Shown here: positions 25,201 through 35,027 of the stretch, in pieces
Numbering within the stretch: position 1 is the stretch's first letter
Layout: the number at the start of each line of letters is the position of its first letter
Made by a program: the position numbers and the translations under genes
The notes under the pieces: model-generated
The model's input: the letters and a program-made list of their open reading frames with translations, nothing else
The model's database searches: none
What the model was told of the DNA's origin: nothing
From: Synergistaceae bacterium
Lineage (GTDB): Bacteria; Synergistota; Synergistia; Synergistales; 79-D21
NCBI GenBank assembly: GCA_012517195.1
Contig: JAAYVK010000054.1
Span: 1-42,508, forward strand
Length of the DNA stretch: 42,508 nt
Direction of reading: 5' to 3'

Positions 25201-26460
25201 TTGATCTACAAACCCGAAGGATCTCTTTTTCACCCCATCGAGGATGCCCTGGAGGACATCCGGATGGGCAAAATGGTCATCGTCGTCGATGACGAGGACC
25301 GGGAGAACGAGGGAGACCTCGTGATGGCGGCCGAGCTGGCGCGCCCCGAGGACATCAACTTCATGATCACTTACGCCCGCGGGCTTCTTTGCGTCCCGAT
25401 CACCCTCGAACAGGCCCGCCGGCTGAAACTCGACCTGATGGTGAGGGAAAGTTCCGATCCCCACGGGACGGCATTCACCGTCAGCGTTGACGCCCGGGAG
25501 GGGACGACAACCGGGATCAGCGCCGCCGAACGGGCACTCACCGCGCGCGTCCTCGCGAACCCGGACTCCAGGCCGGAGGATCTGAGGCGCCCCGGCCATG
25601 TCTTCCCCCTTGCCGCCAAAAAGGGAGGCGTCCTGAAGCGGGCCGGGCACACGGAAGCCGCGGTCGATATGGCCAGGCTGGCAGGCTTGCACCCAGCGGG
25701 AGCGATCTGCGAGATCATGAACGAAGACGGATCCATGGCGCGGCTGCCCCAGTTGCTGGAGTTCGCGGAACGGCACCAGCTCAGGATCGTTTCGATCGAG
25801 GACCTCATCCGCTACCGCCACTTGAGGGACAAGCTCGTCGAAAGGGTCGCCAGCGTCCGTCTCCCGACTCCGTACGGCGAATTCGTTGCCCACGCCTACC
25901 ACTTCGTCCTGGACGAGAACCAGGACCTGCTGCACATCGCCCTTGTCATGGGCGATGTCTCTGGACAGGAGAACGTGCTGGTCCGGGTCCATTCCGAATG
26001 CTTCACCGGCGATGTCCTCGGCTCCCTCCGGTGCGACTGCGGGCCACAGCTCCACAAGGCCATGGAAATCATCCAGGAGGAAGGGCGGGGCGTGATCCTC
26101 TACATGCGGCAGGAAGGTCGGGGCATCGGCCTTTTCCACAAGCTGAAAGCCTATGAACTCCAGGAAAAGGGACTGGACACCGTGGAAGCGAACGTGGCCC
26201 TCGGGTATGATGCAGACCTGAGGGACTACGGGGTCGGAGCCCAGATCCTGGCCGATCTCGGCCTGAAAAGCATCCGGATCCTGACGAACAACCCGAGGAA
26301 AATCGTCGGGCTCCAGGGATACGGGCTCAAAATCACCGAGAGAGTCCCCCTGGAGGTCGCCGTGAATCCCTTCAACGCCTTCTACCTCCACGCAAAGCAG
26401 GAAAAGATGGGGCACATCCTGCATCTTGAAGAACCCCCGGCCGAGGCCGAGGGGGAATAA
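25201..26460 (+). CDS. ribBA: DHBP synthase / GTP cyclohydrolase II fusion
   Basis: The 419 aa bifunctional enzyme makes both riboflavin precursors. The N-terminal half is 3,4-dihydroxy-2-butanone 4-phosphate synthase ([34 protein letters not shown]). The C-terminal half is GTP cyclohydrolase II with zinc Cys residues in [11 protein letters not shown] and the [10 protein letters not shown] motif. I chose TTG 25201, nine bases after AAGGAGG, which gives the usual N-terminus; the longer frame from 25129 overlaps ribE. Confidence 0.95.
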   Translation: MIYKPEGSLFHPIEDALEDIRMGKMVIVVDDEDRENEGDLVMAAELARPEDINFMITYARGLLCVPITLEQARRLKLDLMVRESSDPHGTAFTVSVDAREGTTTGISAAERALTARVLANPDSRPEDLRRPGHVFPLAAKKGGVLKRAGHTEAAVDMARLAGLHPAGAICEIMNEDGSMARLPQLLEFAERHQLRIVSIEDLIRYRHLRDKLVERVASVRLPTPYGEFVAHAYHFVLDENQDLLHIALVMGDVSGQENVLVRVHSECFTGDVLGSLRCDCGPQLHKAMEIIQEEGRGVILYMRQEGRGIGLFHKLKAYELQEKGLDTVEANVALGYDADLRDYGVGAQILADLGLKSIRILTNNPRKIVGLQGYGLKITERVPLEVAVNPFNAFYLHAKQEKMGHILHLEEPPAEAEGE

Positions 26461-26491
26461 ACGGCCGTATTCAGAGGGGAGAGATCAAACA

Positions 26492-28245
<1,754 letters not shown>

Positions 28246-28253
28246 ACCGAATC

Positions 28254-28278
28254 GAACCGATGGGCGCCGGTTTTTAAG
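28254..28278 (+). terminator. Weak hairpin after serS
   Basis: AACCG and CGGTT form a 5 bp stem around an eight-base loop, followed by a short TTT. It is too weak to be sure of. The following 100 bases before the glycosyltransferase gene include TAAAAT (28319-28324), a possible -10 without a clear -35. Confidence 0.3.
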
Positions 28279-28383
28279 GATTCCGTTCCACATTGCCCCG
28301 GCCCCCCGCTGTTTATGGTAAAATGTCGCTGAAGACGGCCCTTCGGGGTCACTTTGTCTGTGCCTTCAAGAGGGAGGAATCCC

Positions 28384-30126
28384 ATGTCGCCCGTTCTGGT
28401 TCAATGGAACGCTCTCGCTCAAATCGGCCTCATCGGGCTGGTTTCGATTGCGGCTCAGCGTCTGCTGAGACGTTTTCTGGAGCGTGACCAGTACGATTAC
28501 ATGAAGGACATCCTTTTCGTAGCCTGCTGGCTCGTCTTCGGCATCCTTTCGGAGAGCCCCACGATTCGGCTGATCGTCTCCGCCGGGACAGGGGCATGCA
28601 TGATCGGAATCTGCCAGCGCATTTTCAGAAATCGCGACCTGAGGTGGGCATTCCTCGTCCTGGGAGCCTTTATCGCGCTTTTCGGTCCCAGGATCTTTTT
28701 CATTGGACTGCCCGAGGGCCGCTACCTTTACTTGTCGCCACTCGTGTCGGTCATTGTCACCTCTCTCTGGATGGGACTCTTCCCCGTGCTCCTCCAGGAG
28801 CTCGACCAGGTCCCGGGGCTGGCGGGTTTTCTTCTTGCCACCTGCTGGAGCCTGATCCTCCTCGTCAGCTTCCCGGCAACGCATTCCTTCTCTGAATCCT
28901 TCTACCTCGGCGTGGCGGCGCTCTTTTTCCTCGGTGTCTTCTGGAGCCGCCACGGTCAGGTTTTCCGGAGGCTGGGAGAACCGCTGGCCGCCATGTGGGG
29001 AATGCTGGCCGCCAGCGCCTCAACGATCGGCGTCAGCAAGGGGGTTGCCTTCACCACGCTGATGATCCTGCCCATCGGCCTGTTCGCCCTGCCGATCATG
29101 GAGTTTTCCCTCCGGATCGTCAGCCGGGCCTTCGCTGTCAACCCCCAGGCGGAAGTCTCCCTGTACCGGAAACTGGTGGACAGGGGACTGGACCATCCGA
29201 CCGCGGTCCGGATGGTCGCGGGCATCTGTTCTTCCCTGGCCCTTTCGATCGCCCTGCTTCAGATGGACCTTTACGTGCCTGCCGCGGTCACCGCGGCAGG
29301 AGCGATTCCCCTTTTCGTACTGCCCGCCCTTCAAAAGCTTTTCGCCCCGGCGAACCGGGAAAGCGGGAGAAATCCCTCCCTCTGGGGGATCCGGATCGAC
29401 AATGTTTCCCTGAATTTCGCCGTTTCGAAGGTCAAATCCTGGATCACGCACGGCAGCCGGGGCTACGTGATCATTACGCCCGACGCCCTGGCAACGCTGA
29501 GAAGCCGCTACGACGGGCGATACCGCGAAGTGGCCCGGGAAGCGGATCTCGTTTTGCCTGACGGCATGGGCCTGATCCAGGCGCTCAAGTTCCTGGGCTC
29601 GCCCGTTCAACAAAGGATTCCCGGGGTCGAATTCGTCGAACAGCTCTGCCGCCTTTCGGCCTCCGAACAGTGCCCCGTCTATTTCCTGGGGGCAAAAGAG
29701 GGGGTTGCCAAGGCCGCAGCTGAAAAACTCTCCGCAAAGTATCCCGGGATGGTCGTGGCGGGAACTCACCACGGGTATTTCCGAAGGGATGAGGAAGAAT
29801 CCCTCTGCCGAGAGATTCGGCAGGCCGGTACGCGCATCCTTCTCGTTGGACTGGGGGTCCCCCAGCAGGAATTATTCATCCGGAGAAACCTGGCATCCCT
29901 GGGGCATGTGGTCGCGATGGGTGTCGGAGGGAGTTTTGATGTTCTTTCAGGAAGACTTCGAAGGGCCCCGGTGTTTATGCAGAAGCTGGGACTGGAGTGG
30001 CTTTTCCGGCTCTGCCAGGAACCGAAAAGCCGTTTCCGCAAGGATCTTGGCCTTTTCCTGTTTGCGTTGCTGGTGTTAATGAAACGGTTGGGGCTTGACC
30101 GCTGGAACGGTGCGGAGGCGTCATGA
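28384..30126 (+). CDS. WecA-like membrane domain fused to WecG/TagA glycosyltransferase
   Basis: The 580 aa protein has two parts. Residues 1-320 form about ten membrane helices resembling the polyprenyl-phosphate GlcNAc-1-P transferase family (WecA/TagO/MraY): LDQVPGLAG, STIGVSKGVAFTTLMILPIG and SLYRKLVDRGLDHPTAV match LDGLDGLA, the post-GDTGS helices and the HLHHRLLxxGxSH region. The catalytic DDxxD and GDTGS residues are gone. Residues 335-560 are a WecG/TagA/CpsF transferase with LPDG (391-394), though the usual TPN reads TPD (365-367). It probably adds a sugar such as ManNAc to a polyprenyl-linked acceptor. ATG 28384 follows GGGAGGAAT. It overlaps the CBS gene by ATGA. Confidence 0.85.
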   Translation: MSPVLVQWNALAQIGLIGLVSIAAQRLLRRFLERDQYDYMKDILFVACWLVFGILSESPTIRLIVSAGTGACMIGICQRIFRNRDLRWAFLVLGAFIALFGPRIFFIGLPEGRYLYLSPLVSVIVTSLWMGLFPVLLQELDQVPGLAGFLLATCWSLILLVSFPATHSFSESFYLGVAALFFLGVFWSRHGQVFRRLGEPLAAMWGMLAASASTIGVSKGVAFTTLMILPIGLFALPIMEFSLRIVSRAFAVNPQAEVSLYRKLVDRGLDHPTAVRMVAGICSSLALSIALLQMDLYVPAAVTAAGAIPLFVLPALQKLFAPANRESGRNPSLWGIRIDNVSLNFAVSKVKSWITHGSRGYVIITPDALATLRSRYDGRYREVAREADLVLPDGMGLIQALKFLGSPVQQRIPGVEFVEQLCRLSASEQCPVYFLGAKEGVAKAAAEKLSAKYPGMVVAGTHHGYFRRDEEESLCREIRQAGTRILLVGLGVPQQELFIRRNLASLGHVVAMGVGGSFDVLSGRLRRAPVFMQKLGLEWLFRLCQEPKSRFRKDLGLFLFALLVLMKRLGLDRWNGAEAS

Positions 30127-30590
30127 AAACCGAAGCCCGCGAAATCATGCACAAGGACCTGACGGCCGTAACCGAAAAGGACCGCGTCGAAGACGCCCTT
30201 CATGCCCTCTATAACCAGCGCCTGTCCGGGCTTCCGGTCGTCAAGGAAGACTGGGTCCTTGTCGGTTTCCTTTCCGAAACGGACATCCTGAAGGCCGCTT
30301 TCCCGACCTATCTCGAATTTCTGGCACAAAGCTCCTTCCTGGACGATTCGGAAGGGGGGCTCGTGAACCGGCTTGCCACGGTGGCAAACCGCCTGGTTGG
30401 TGAACTGATGAACCCCCATCCCTATTTTGTCGAGCCGACCTCGAGCCTGGTCACCGTGGCGGACATGATGATCCGCAAGCGGATCAAGAGGCTGCCGGTG
30501 GTGGAAAACGGACGCCTTGTGGGGATCATCGACCGCGGAGCTTTTTTTGAGCACATGATGGAGAAGAGGACAAATGAGCGGACACGGTGA
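30123..30590 (+). CDS. CBS-domain pair protein
   Basis: A 155 aa protein made of two CBS motifs, at residues about 5-60 (REIMHKDLTAVTEKDRVEDA, GLPVVKEDWVLVGFLSETDI) and about 95-150 (VGELMNPHPYFVEPTSSLVT, RLPVVENGRLVGIIDRG). CBS pairs usually bind adenine nucleotides and act as energy sensors. A 35-residue insert separates the repeats. It overlaps the glycosyltransferase gene by four bases and the first V-ATPase stalk gene by 17 bases, so it is translated between them. Its ligand and target are unknown. Confidence 0.9.
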   Translation: MKTEAREIMHKDLTAVTEKDRVEDALHALYNQRLSGLPVVKEDWVLVGFLSETDILKAAFPTYLEFLAQSSFLDDSEGGLVNRLATVANRLVGELMNPHPYFVEPTSSLVTVADMMIRKRIKRLPVVENGRLVGIIDRGAFFEHMMEKRTNERTR

Positions 30591-30945
30591 GGGCAGGGAA
30601 AAACATTCAGAAAAATGGCTGGCAGAACTGGAAATAGAGGCCTGCAGGGAGGAACTGGAGGCCCTTTTTTTGCAGGAGAAGGAAGCCCTCGAAGCCAGGC
30701 GCTCCGAAATCCTGGAGCGTTTGGACCTGATGGAGCAGAACACCCTTGCCGAGGTTGAGGCGGAAAAAGCCCTTGCAGAGAAGCGCAGGCAAGAAATTCT
30801 AGCTTCCTTAAAAGACCACCTGGATAAACGTTACGAAGAATTCATCCTGAGGCTCAACGCGGAAGACCGGGTTACGGAACTTGCCGGGGAATGCATGGAA
30901 ATGCTGCTTCCCAAGCCCACCCAAAATCGGGGGGGGTCCGTTTGA
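30574..30945 (+). CDS. Probable V/A-type ATPase peripheral stalk subunit (G/H-like)
   Basis: The 123 aa product is almost wholly helical and charged, with a long coiled coil (KEALEARRSEILERLDLMEQ, EAEKALAEKRRQEIL). Sequence similarity to a named family is not visible by eye; the call rests on size, coiled-coil character and position in front of subunit I, where many bacterial V-ATPase operons carry the G/H (NtpF) stalk subunit. It would pair with subunit E. ATG 30574 follows GGAGAAGAGG. Confidence 0.7.
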   Translation: MSGHGEGREKHSEKWLAELEIEACREELEALFLQEKEALEARRSEILERLDLMEQNTLAEVEAEKALAEKRRQEILASLKDHLDKRYEEFILRLNAEDRVTELAGECMEMLLPKPTQNRGGSV

Positions 30946-32852
30946 TCCGAGAAATGGTGAGGCTCGCCGTCTGGGGGTTGACACCCCAGCGTCCTGAGGT
31001 CGTGGAAGCCCTGCACGATTTCGGCCTCCTTCACGTGGTAAGTCCGCCGGAAGCCCACACCCCTTCCAAAGAAGAAGAAGCCCTGAGGTTCACCCGCGCC
31101 AAGGTCCTCGGAATGCTGGAAGCCATGGAATGGAAAGATTGGGGCCTTCTCACGGACGAGATCGTCGACCGGGCTCGAGACCGGGTCGATCTTGGAATCG
31201 AGGGCGTGGTGGACGAAATCGACAGGAGCCTTGACGATTTCCGCAACAGGCTTGCGGTCCTCCTCGAAGAAAGGAGGCGTCTCAGCTTTTCCCTCGCAGA
31301 ACTGAAAAGGGCCCACCAGGTCGTGTTCCACTTCATCCCCTTTGTTTCTGCCGAAGATCGGCCCGATTCTCATCTGTCCCTGTGGTGGGTGAAGAGCGAA
31401 TCCCTCCAGAAAACCCTCTTCGGCTTGAGGAACCAGCTGCAGAAGGAGGAAACTGCGGAAGAGGGGAAAGAAGTCCTGCGCTACCACGTGCTGAACACGG
31501 AAAAGGGACAGTCGGTCCTGGCGGTCAGCACGCCCCTGGAGATGGAGGAAAAAGTCCGGGAATTCCTGCGTCAGCGGGGGGCAGTCCTGTGGAAGGCCCC
31601 GGAAGGATTCCAGCGTGAAACGGAAAGGGATTCCCTGCGGGCTGTGGAAGAAGGCCTGAAGGAAACAAGCGCCCGCCTGGAAGAGATCGCGGAGGAAATC
31701 CGCCGCGCAAGAGAGGAGTGGGGACCGAGGCTGGCCTCCCTCTATATTCTCCTGGACGAGAGGCTCGAGGAAACCCTCGTCGAATCCGGAAGCCAGACCC
31801 GCGGGGAAACCTTCCTCATCGAGGGGTGGATCCCGTCAGATTCCCTTGATACGGTTATTCCCCTGCTGAAGGAGCGTTTCGGCGACAACGTCCTGGTTCA
31901 ATGGCGCTATCCTTCCTCGGAAGAGTGGCACCGGGTCCCCACTCTCCTTTCAAACCCCGCCGCAACACAGCCGTTCGAAATCCTGCTCAGGCTGATGCCG
32001 CACCCCCAATACAAGGGAATTGACCCGACCAGCCTTGTGGCTGTCTTTTTTCCCTTCTTTGCGGGCTGCATGATCGGAGACGCGGGCTACGGGGTCCTGA
32101 TCGCTCTTCTGGGACACCGGCTTTCCAAAAGCACCGCGCATCCCCTCCTGCCCCCGGTCGGGAAGATTCTCCTGTGGGTTTCAGGATGGAGCGTCGCCTG
32201 GGGGATCGCCTTCGGCGAAGTCTTCGGTGACCTGGGACACAGGCTTTTCCACATCAGGCCGCTATGGGTCGAACGATCCCACGCGGTCCTGCCCGTTCTG
32301 ATCTTCACTGTCGCCCTGGGGGTCGCTCATATTTCCATCGGTCTTTTCATGGGGTTCCTCGACGGCCTCCGGAAAAAACACCGTCATCTCTGGATGGAGA
32401 GGCTCGGTTCCCTGATCGTTCTCTGCTCTCTGGTCGGACTTTTGCTCCTCGTTCGTCTGAACTTGCCGCGCCCGTTCTTTTCGCTCAACATCATCCTTCT
32501 GGTGATCGGAACGGCTCTTTTGCTTGTCGGGGGAAAGATCGGCGGGATCATCGAAACCTTCAGCGCCCTGGGCAATGTCCTGAGCTATGTCCGAATCGCG
32601 GCCATCGGGTTGTCCTCGGCCATCCTGGCGATCGTCGCCACGCGCTTTGTCGATGTACTGGGGCTTTCGTTCCTTGGGGTCCTCATGGCCCTGGTCATCC
32701 ATCTCCTGAACTTCGTCCTGGCGATCGGCGGATCGGGCCTTCACAGCGCCCGCCTTCATTATGTGGAGTTTTTCAGCAAATTCTATCAGGGGGGCGGAAA
32801 GGAATTCCGGCCCTTCACAAGGAGGAGATTGTCTTGGAAAAAGCCCTCTTAG
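30942..32852 (+). CDS. ntpI: V-type ATP synthase subunit I
   Basis: The 636 aa subunit a/I equivalent. The N-terminal half is soluble and coiled (stator arm); the C-terminal 300 residues hold about seven membrane helices. The essential Arg of the ion path lies in NVLSYVRIAAIGLSSA. The family start MIxxMxxLxxxG is matched by TTG 30942 (MIREMVRLAVWG), whose TTGA overlaps the previous stop; ATG 30954 is an alternative. It overlaps the K subunit gene by 19 bases. Confidence 0.92.
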   Translation: MIREMVRLAVWGLTPQRPEVVEALHDFGLLHVVSPPEAHTPSKEEEALRFTRAKVLGMLEAMEWKDWGLLTDEIVDRARDRVDLGIEGVVDEIDRSLDDFRNRLAVLLEERRRLSFSLAELKRAHQVVFHFIPFVSAEDRPDSHLSLWWVKSESLQKTLFGLRNQLQKEETAEEGKEVLRYHVLNTEKGQSVLAVSTPLEMEEKVREFLRQRGAVLWKAPEGFQRETERDSLRAVEEGLKETSARLEEIAEEIRRAREEWGPRLASLYILLDERLEETLVESGSQTRGETFLIEGWIPSDSLDTVIPLLKERFGDNVLVQWRYPSSEEWHRVPTLLSNPAATQPFEILLRLMPHPQYKGIDPTSLVAVFFPFFAGCMIGDAGYGVLIALLGHRLSKSTAHPLLPPVGKILLWVSGWSVAWGIAFGEVFGDLGHRLFHIRPLWVERSHAVLPVLIFTVALGVAHISIGLFMGFLDGLRKKHRHLWMERLGSLIVLCSLVGLLLLVRLNLPRPFFSLNIILLVIGTALLLVGGKIGGIIETFSALGNVLSYVRIAAIGLSSAILAIVATRFVDVLGLSFLGVLMALVIHLLNFVLAIGGSGLHSARLHYVEFFSKFYQGGGKEFRPFTRRRLSWKKPS

Positions 32853-33052
32853 CCCTAGCAGCTTCACTGGCAATCGGAATTCCAGCCCTGGCGACCGCCT
32901 ACGCACAGGCAAGGATCGGCTCCGCCGGTGCTGGAACGGTTGCCGAAAAACCGGAAACCTCGGGAACCATGATCATCCTGGAGGCGATCCCCGAAACGAT
33001 TGTCATCCTGGGTTTTGTCGTCGCCATCATGATGATCCTTCAGCTTGCCTGA
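32834..33052 (+). CDS. ntpK: V-type ATP synthase subunit K (c ring)
   Basis: A 72 aa two-helix hairpin that forms the rotor ring. Helix 1 is ALLALAASLAIGIPALA and helix 2 is ETIVILGFVVAIMMIL. The ion-carrying Glu54 lies in AIPET. Gln25 in helix 1 and Thr55 next to Glu54 match the Q plus E-S/T pattern of Na+-binding c rings. At 72 aa it is the single-hairpin form, not the four-helix form of Enterococcus. TTG 32834 is eight bases after GGAGG; the long frame from 32264 is a shadow of ntpI. Confidence 0.9.
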   Translation: MEKALLALAASLAIGIPALATAYAQARIGSAGAGTVAEKPETSGTMIILEAIPETIVILGFVVAIMMILQLA

Positions 33053-33065
33053 AAAGCTCCCGGCG

Positions 33066-33719
33066 ATGATCCGCGAACGGGTTGGAGAAAACGGCAGGGA
33101 AGCGCTCGAGGCTTTCAAGCGGGCGGTCCGGCAGGAATATGAACGAAAGCTTGAGGTCCTGCGGGAAACGTTTGAGCAGGAGTTCTCTTCTCTTGTCGCC
33201 GCCCGGAGAATGGAGGTCGAGCGGAAGGTCCAGGAGATCCGCGACAGGCAGCGGAACGAGTTCAATGCGAGGCTTGCCCTTGACAGGCAGGAAGCGGTCA
33301 GGAAATTCCGCAGCCGCGTCTTTGAAGCCATCGAACAAATTGTTGAACGTGCCGAAGCGGAACTTGCCCATCGCCTTGAATCCCTGAGAAGGCAGCCGGA
33401 AGCATACGGCCCTGTTCTAAATTGCCTCGTGCAGGAGGCCCTGGACGTCCTCGCCCTTCCGTGTGCTGTCATCCGTGTGAAAACGGGAGAGGAAAACCTC
33501 CTCCGGAAGGATCCGCGGATCGTGAGAATCGAGGAATCGGAAGCGCTGGAGTGGGGCGGAGCCATTGTTTCCGAAGAAACAGGGACAATTCTTGTAGACA
33601 ATTCCCTGCAAACGCGCTGGGAACGCCTGCGGCCGATCCTGGTGGAAAGCCTTTCCAGGCGGCTGGCACCCCTGGTCGAAGATGTCCAGCAACAACTCCC
33701 CGAATTACGAGTATCTTAA
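33066..33719 (+). CDS. ntpE: V-type ATP synthase subunit E
   Basis: The 217 aa peripheral stalk subunit has a long N-terminal coiled coil (REALEAFKRAVRQEYERKLE to about residue 100) and a globular C-terminal domain with GGAIVSEETGTILVDNSLQT, the typical E-subunit strand. The start is uncertain: ATG 33066 has no strong ribosome site, and TTG 33045 would overlap the ntpK stop. It overlaps ntpC by 38 bases. Confidence 0.88.
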   Translation: MIRERVGENGREALEAFKRAVRQEYERKLEVLRETFEQEFSSLVAARRMEVERKVQEIRDRQRNEFNARLALDRQEAVRKFRSRVFEAIEQIVERAEAELAHRLESLRRQPEAYGPVLNCLVQEALDVLALPCAVIRVKTGEENLLRKDPRIVRIEESEALEWGGAIVSEETGTILVDNSLQTRWERLRPILVESLSRRLAPLVEDVQQQLPELRVS

Positions 33720-34755
33720 TTCAAGGCTGCGGGCGCGCCTGGGGGCGTTCATCGAACCCGATTCGCTCAGGCAGCTTGCTCGTGGAACGATCCGGGAACT
33801 GGAGCTTTTTCTCCTTGATTCCGCCTACGCGGAAAGTTACCGGGCAAATCTCGTTTCTTCCGGGGCTTCTCCTCTGGGCCGGATTGAAACCGCTGTTTCC
33901 CTCGGAATCGCGAAACGAATCCGGGAAACCGTCCACCTTGCCCAGGGTGAACCGAGAAAGCTGATGAGGGTGGCGACTAACCGGTCGGACCTCCACAACG
34001 CGCGACTCGTCCTTCGAGGTTTGGCCCTTGGGCACGACCCCCTCAAGAAACCGACCTGGCACGCCTATGGAGAGCTTCGCCCCGATTTTTTCGATTCCCT
34101 CTGGAATTCGGAAAAGGTGGTCGACGCCCGCGAAAAATGCCTTTCAAACGGCGACCCACTGGCCCTGGCACTGGGCGAGGCCCTCGAGGCCCGGCAAAGG
34201 GGGGAGTCGCTTCCGCTTGCAGAAAGGACCCTGCTGAATGCCTACCTGTCCCACCAGGACGGTTATTTCCGCAAAATCGGAGGAAGCGGAAGTAAAACCG
34301 CCCTTGAAGTCATGGGACGCTCGGTCGATCTATGGAACCTCGGAATCTGGTTCAGGAAACGCACGGAAAAGGGGAAGCCTCCCCACGAATCGATCCCGTT
34401 CCTCCAGTTCGGCAAGTGGCTTTCGGTCGAACGTCTCCAGTCCGCGGATTCAGTGAGAACCCTCGTCAGCGGCACCCCCTGGTTCGACGAAGTCCATAAC
34501 CTCGGAACAGACCTAGACGCGGCCTCTCCACGGGTCCTGCAAAGGGAATTCAATTTCGCGTTCTGGCGGTGGCAGACGTTCCTTTACCGAAGGAACCTCC
34601 TCGGGTTCGAAGTGGCCGTTTCCTATCTTGCAAGGCTGCTGCTGGAATGGCAGAACATCAACATCCTGGCGGTGGGGCTCGCCCTCGGGCACAACCCCGA
34701 AGGGATTGCGAGCCGCCTGATTGACGTGACCGAAAGGGAGGGGGCCAAATGGTGA
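33682..34755 (+). CDS. ntpC: V-type ATP synthase subunit C (subunit d family)
   Basis: The 357 aa subunit sits on the c ring and links it to the central stalk. The all-helical V-ATPase C/d family is recognisable from NYEYLNSRLRARLGAFI at the start, ATNRSDLHNARLVLRG, and the end LLEWQNINILAVGLALG. Long overlaps with ntpE (38 bases) and ntpF (7 bases) suggest coupled translation. Confidence 0.9.
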   Translation: MSSNNSPNYEYLNSRLRARLGAFIEPDSLRQLARGTIRELELFLLDSAYAESYRANLVSSGASPLGRIETAVSLGIAKRIRETVHLAQGEPRKLMRVATNRSDLHNARLVLRGLALGHDPLKKPTWHAYGELRPDFFDSLWNSEKVVDAREKCLSNGDPLALALGEALEARQRGESLPLAERTLLNAYLSHQDGYFRKIGGSGSKTALEVMGRSVDLWNLGIWFRKRTEKGKPPHESIPFLQFGKWLSVERLQSADSVRTLVSGTPWFDEVHNLGTDLDAASPRVLQREFNFAFWRWQTFLYRRNLLGFEVAVSYLARLLLEWQNINILAVGLALGHNPEGIASRLIDVTEREGAKW

Positions 34756-35018
34756 CCCCAAAGGCGGACCGCGCAATCGTCCTTGGAGAACAGATTTTTG
34801 TGGATCTTTGGGCTCTTCTTGGGTTCGAGGGAGTCGTCTGTGAAGACCCCGCTTCCCTCGGTGAAATCCTAAAAACGTTTCTGGACGGGAGCGTTTCGCT
34901 GGTGGTCGTCGAACAGGACTGGTTCGAAAAAGTCCCGGAATTCGTCCGGAATCGATTGTCAAAAATGCAGAAACCGGTCTGGGTCACCTTCCCGGGCCTG
35001 AAAACTTCTCTTGGCTGA
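34749..35018 (+). CDS. ntpF: V-type ATP synthase subunit F
   Basis: An 89 aa central stalk subunit with a small CheY-like fold: RAIVLGEQIFVDLWALLGFEG, then VVVEQDWFEKVPEFVRNRL. The family usually has about 100 aa, so this is slightly short at the C-terminus. It would bind subunit D. It begins inside the end of ntpC and stops nine bases before ntpA. Confidence 0.85.
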   Translation: MVTPKADRAIVLGEQIFVDLWALLGFEGVVCEDPASLGEILKTFLDGSVSLVVVEQDWFEKVPEFVRNRLSKMQKPVWVTFPGLKTSLG

Positions 35019-35027
35019 GGTGAGGGC

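Noticed and set aside
25177-26424. 415-codon minus-strand frame opposite ribBA
   Set aside because: Shadow of RibBA, whose plus-strand motifs are complete.
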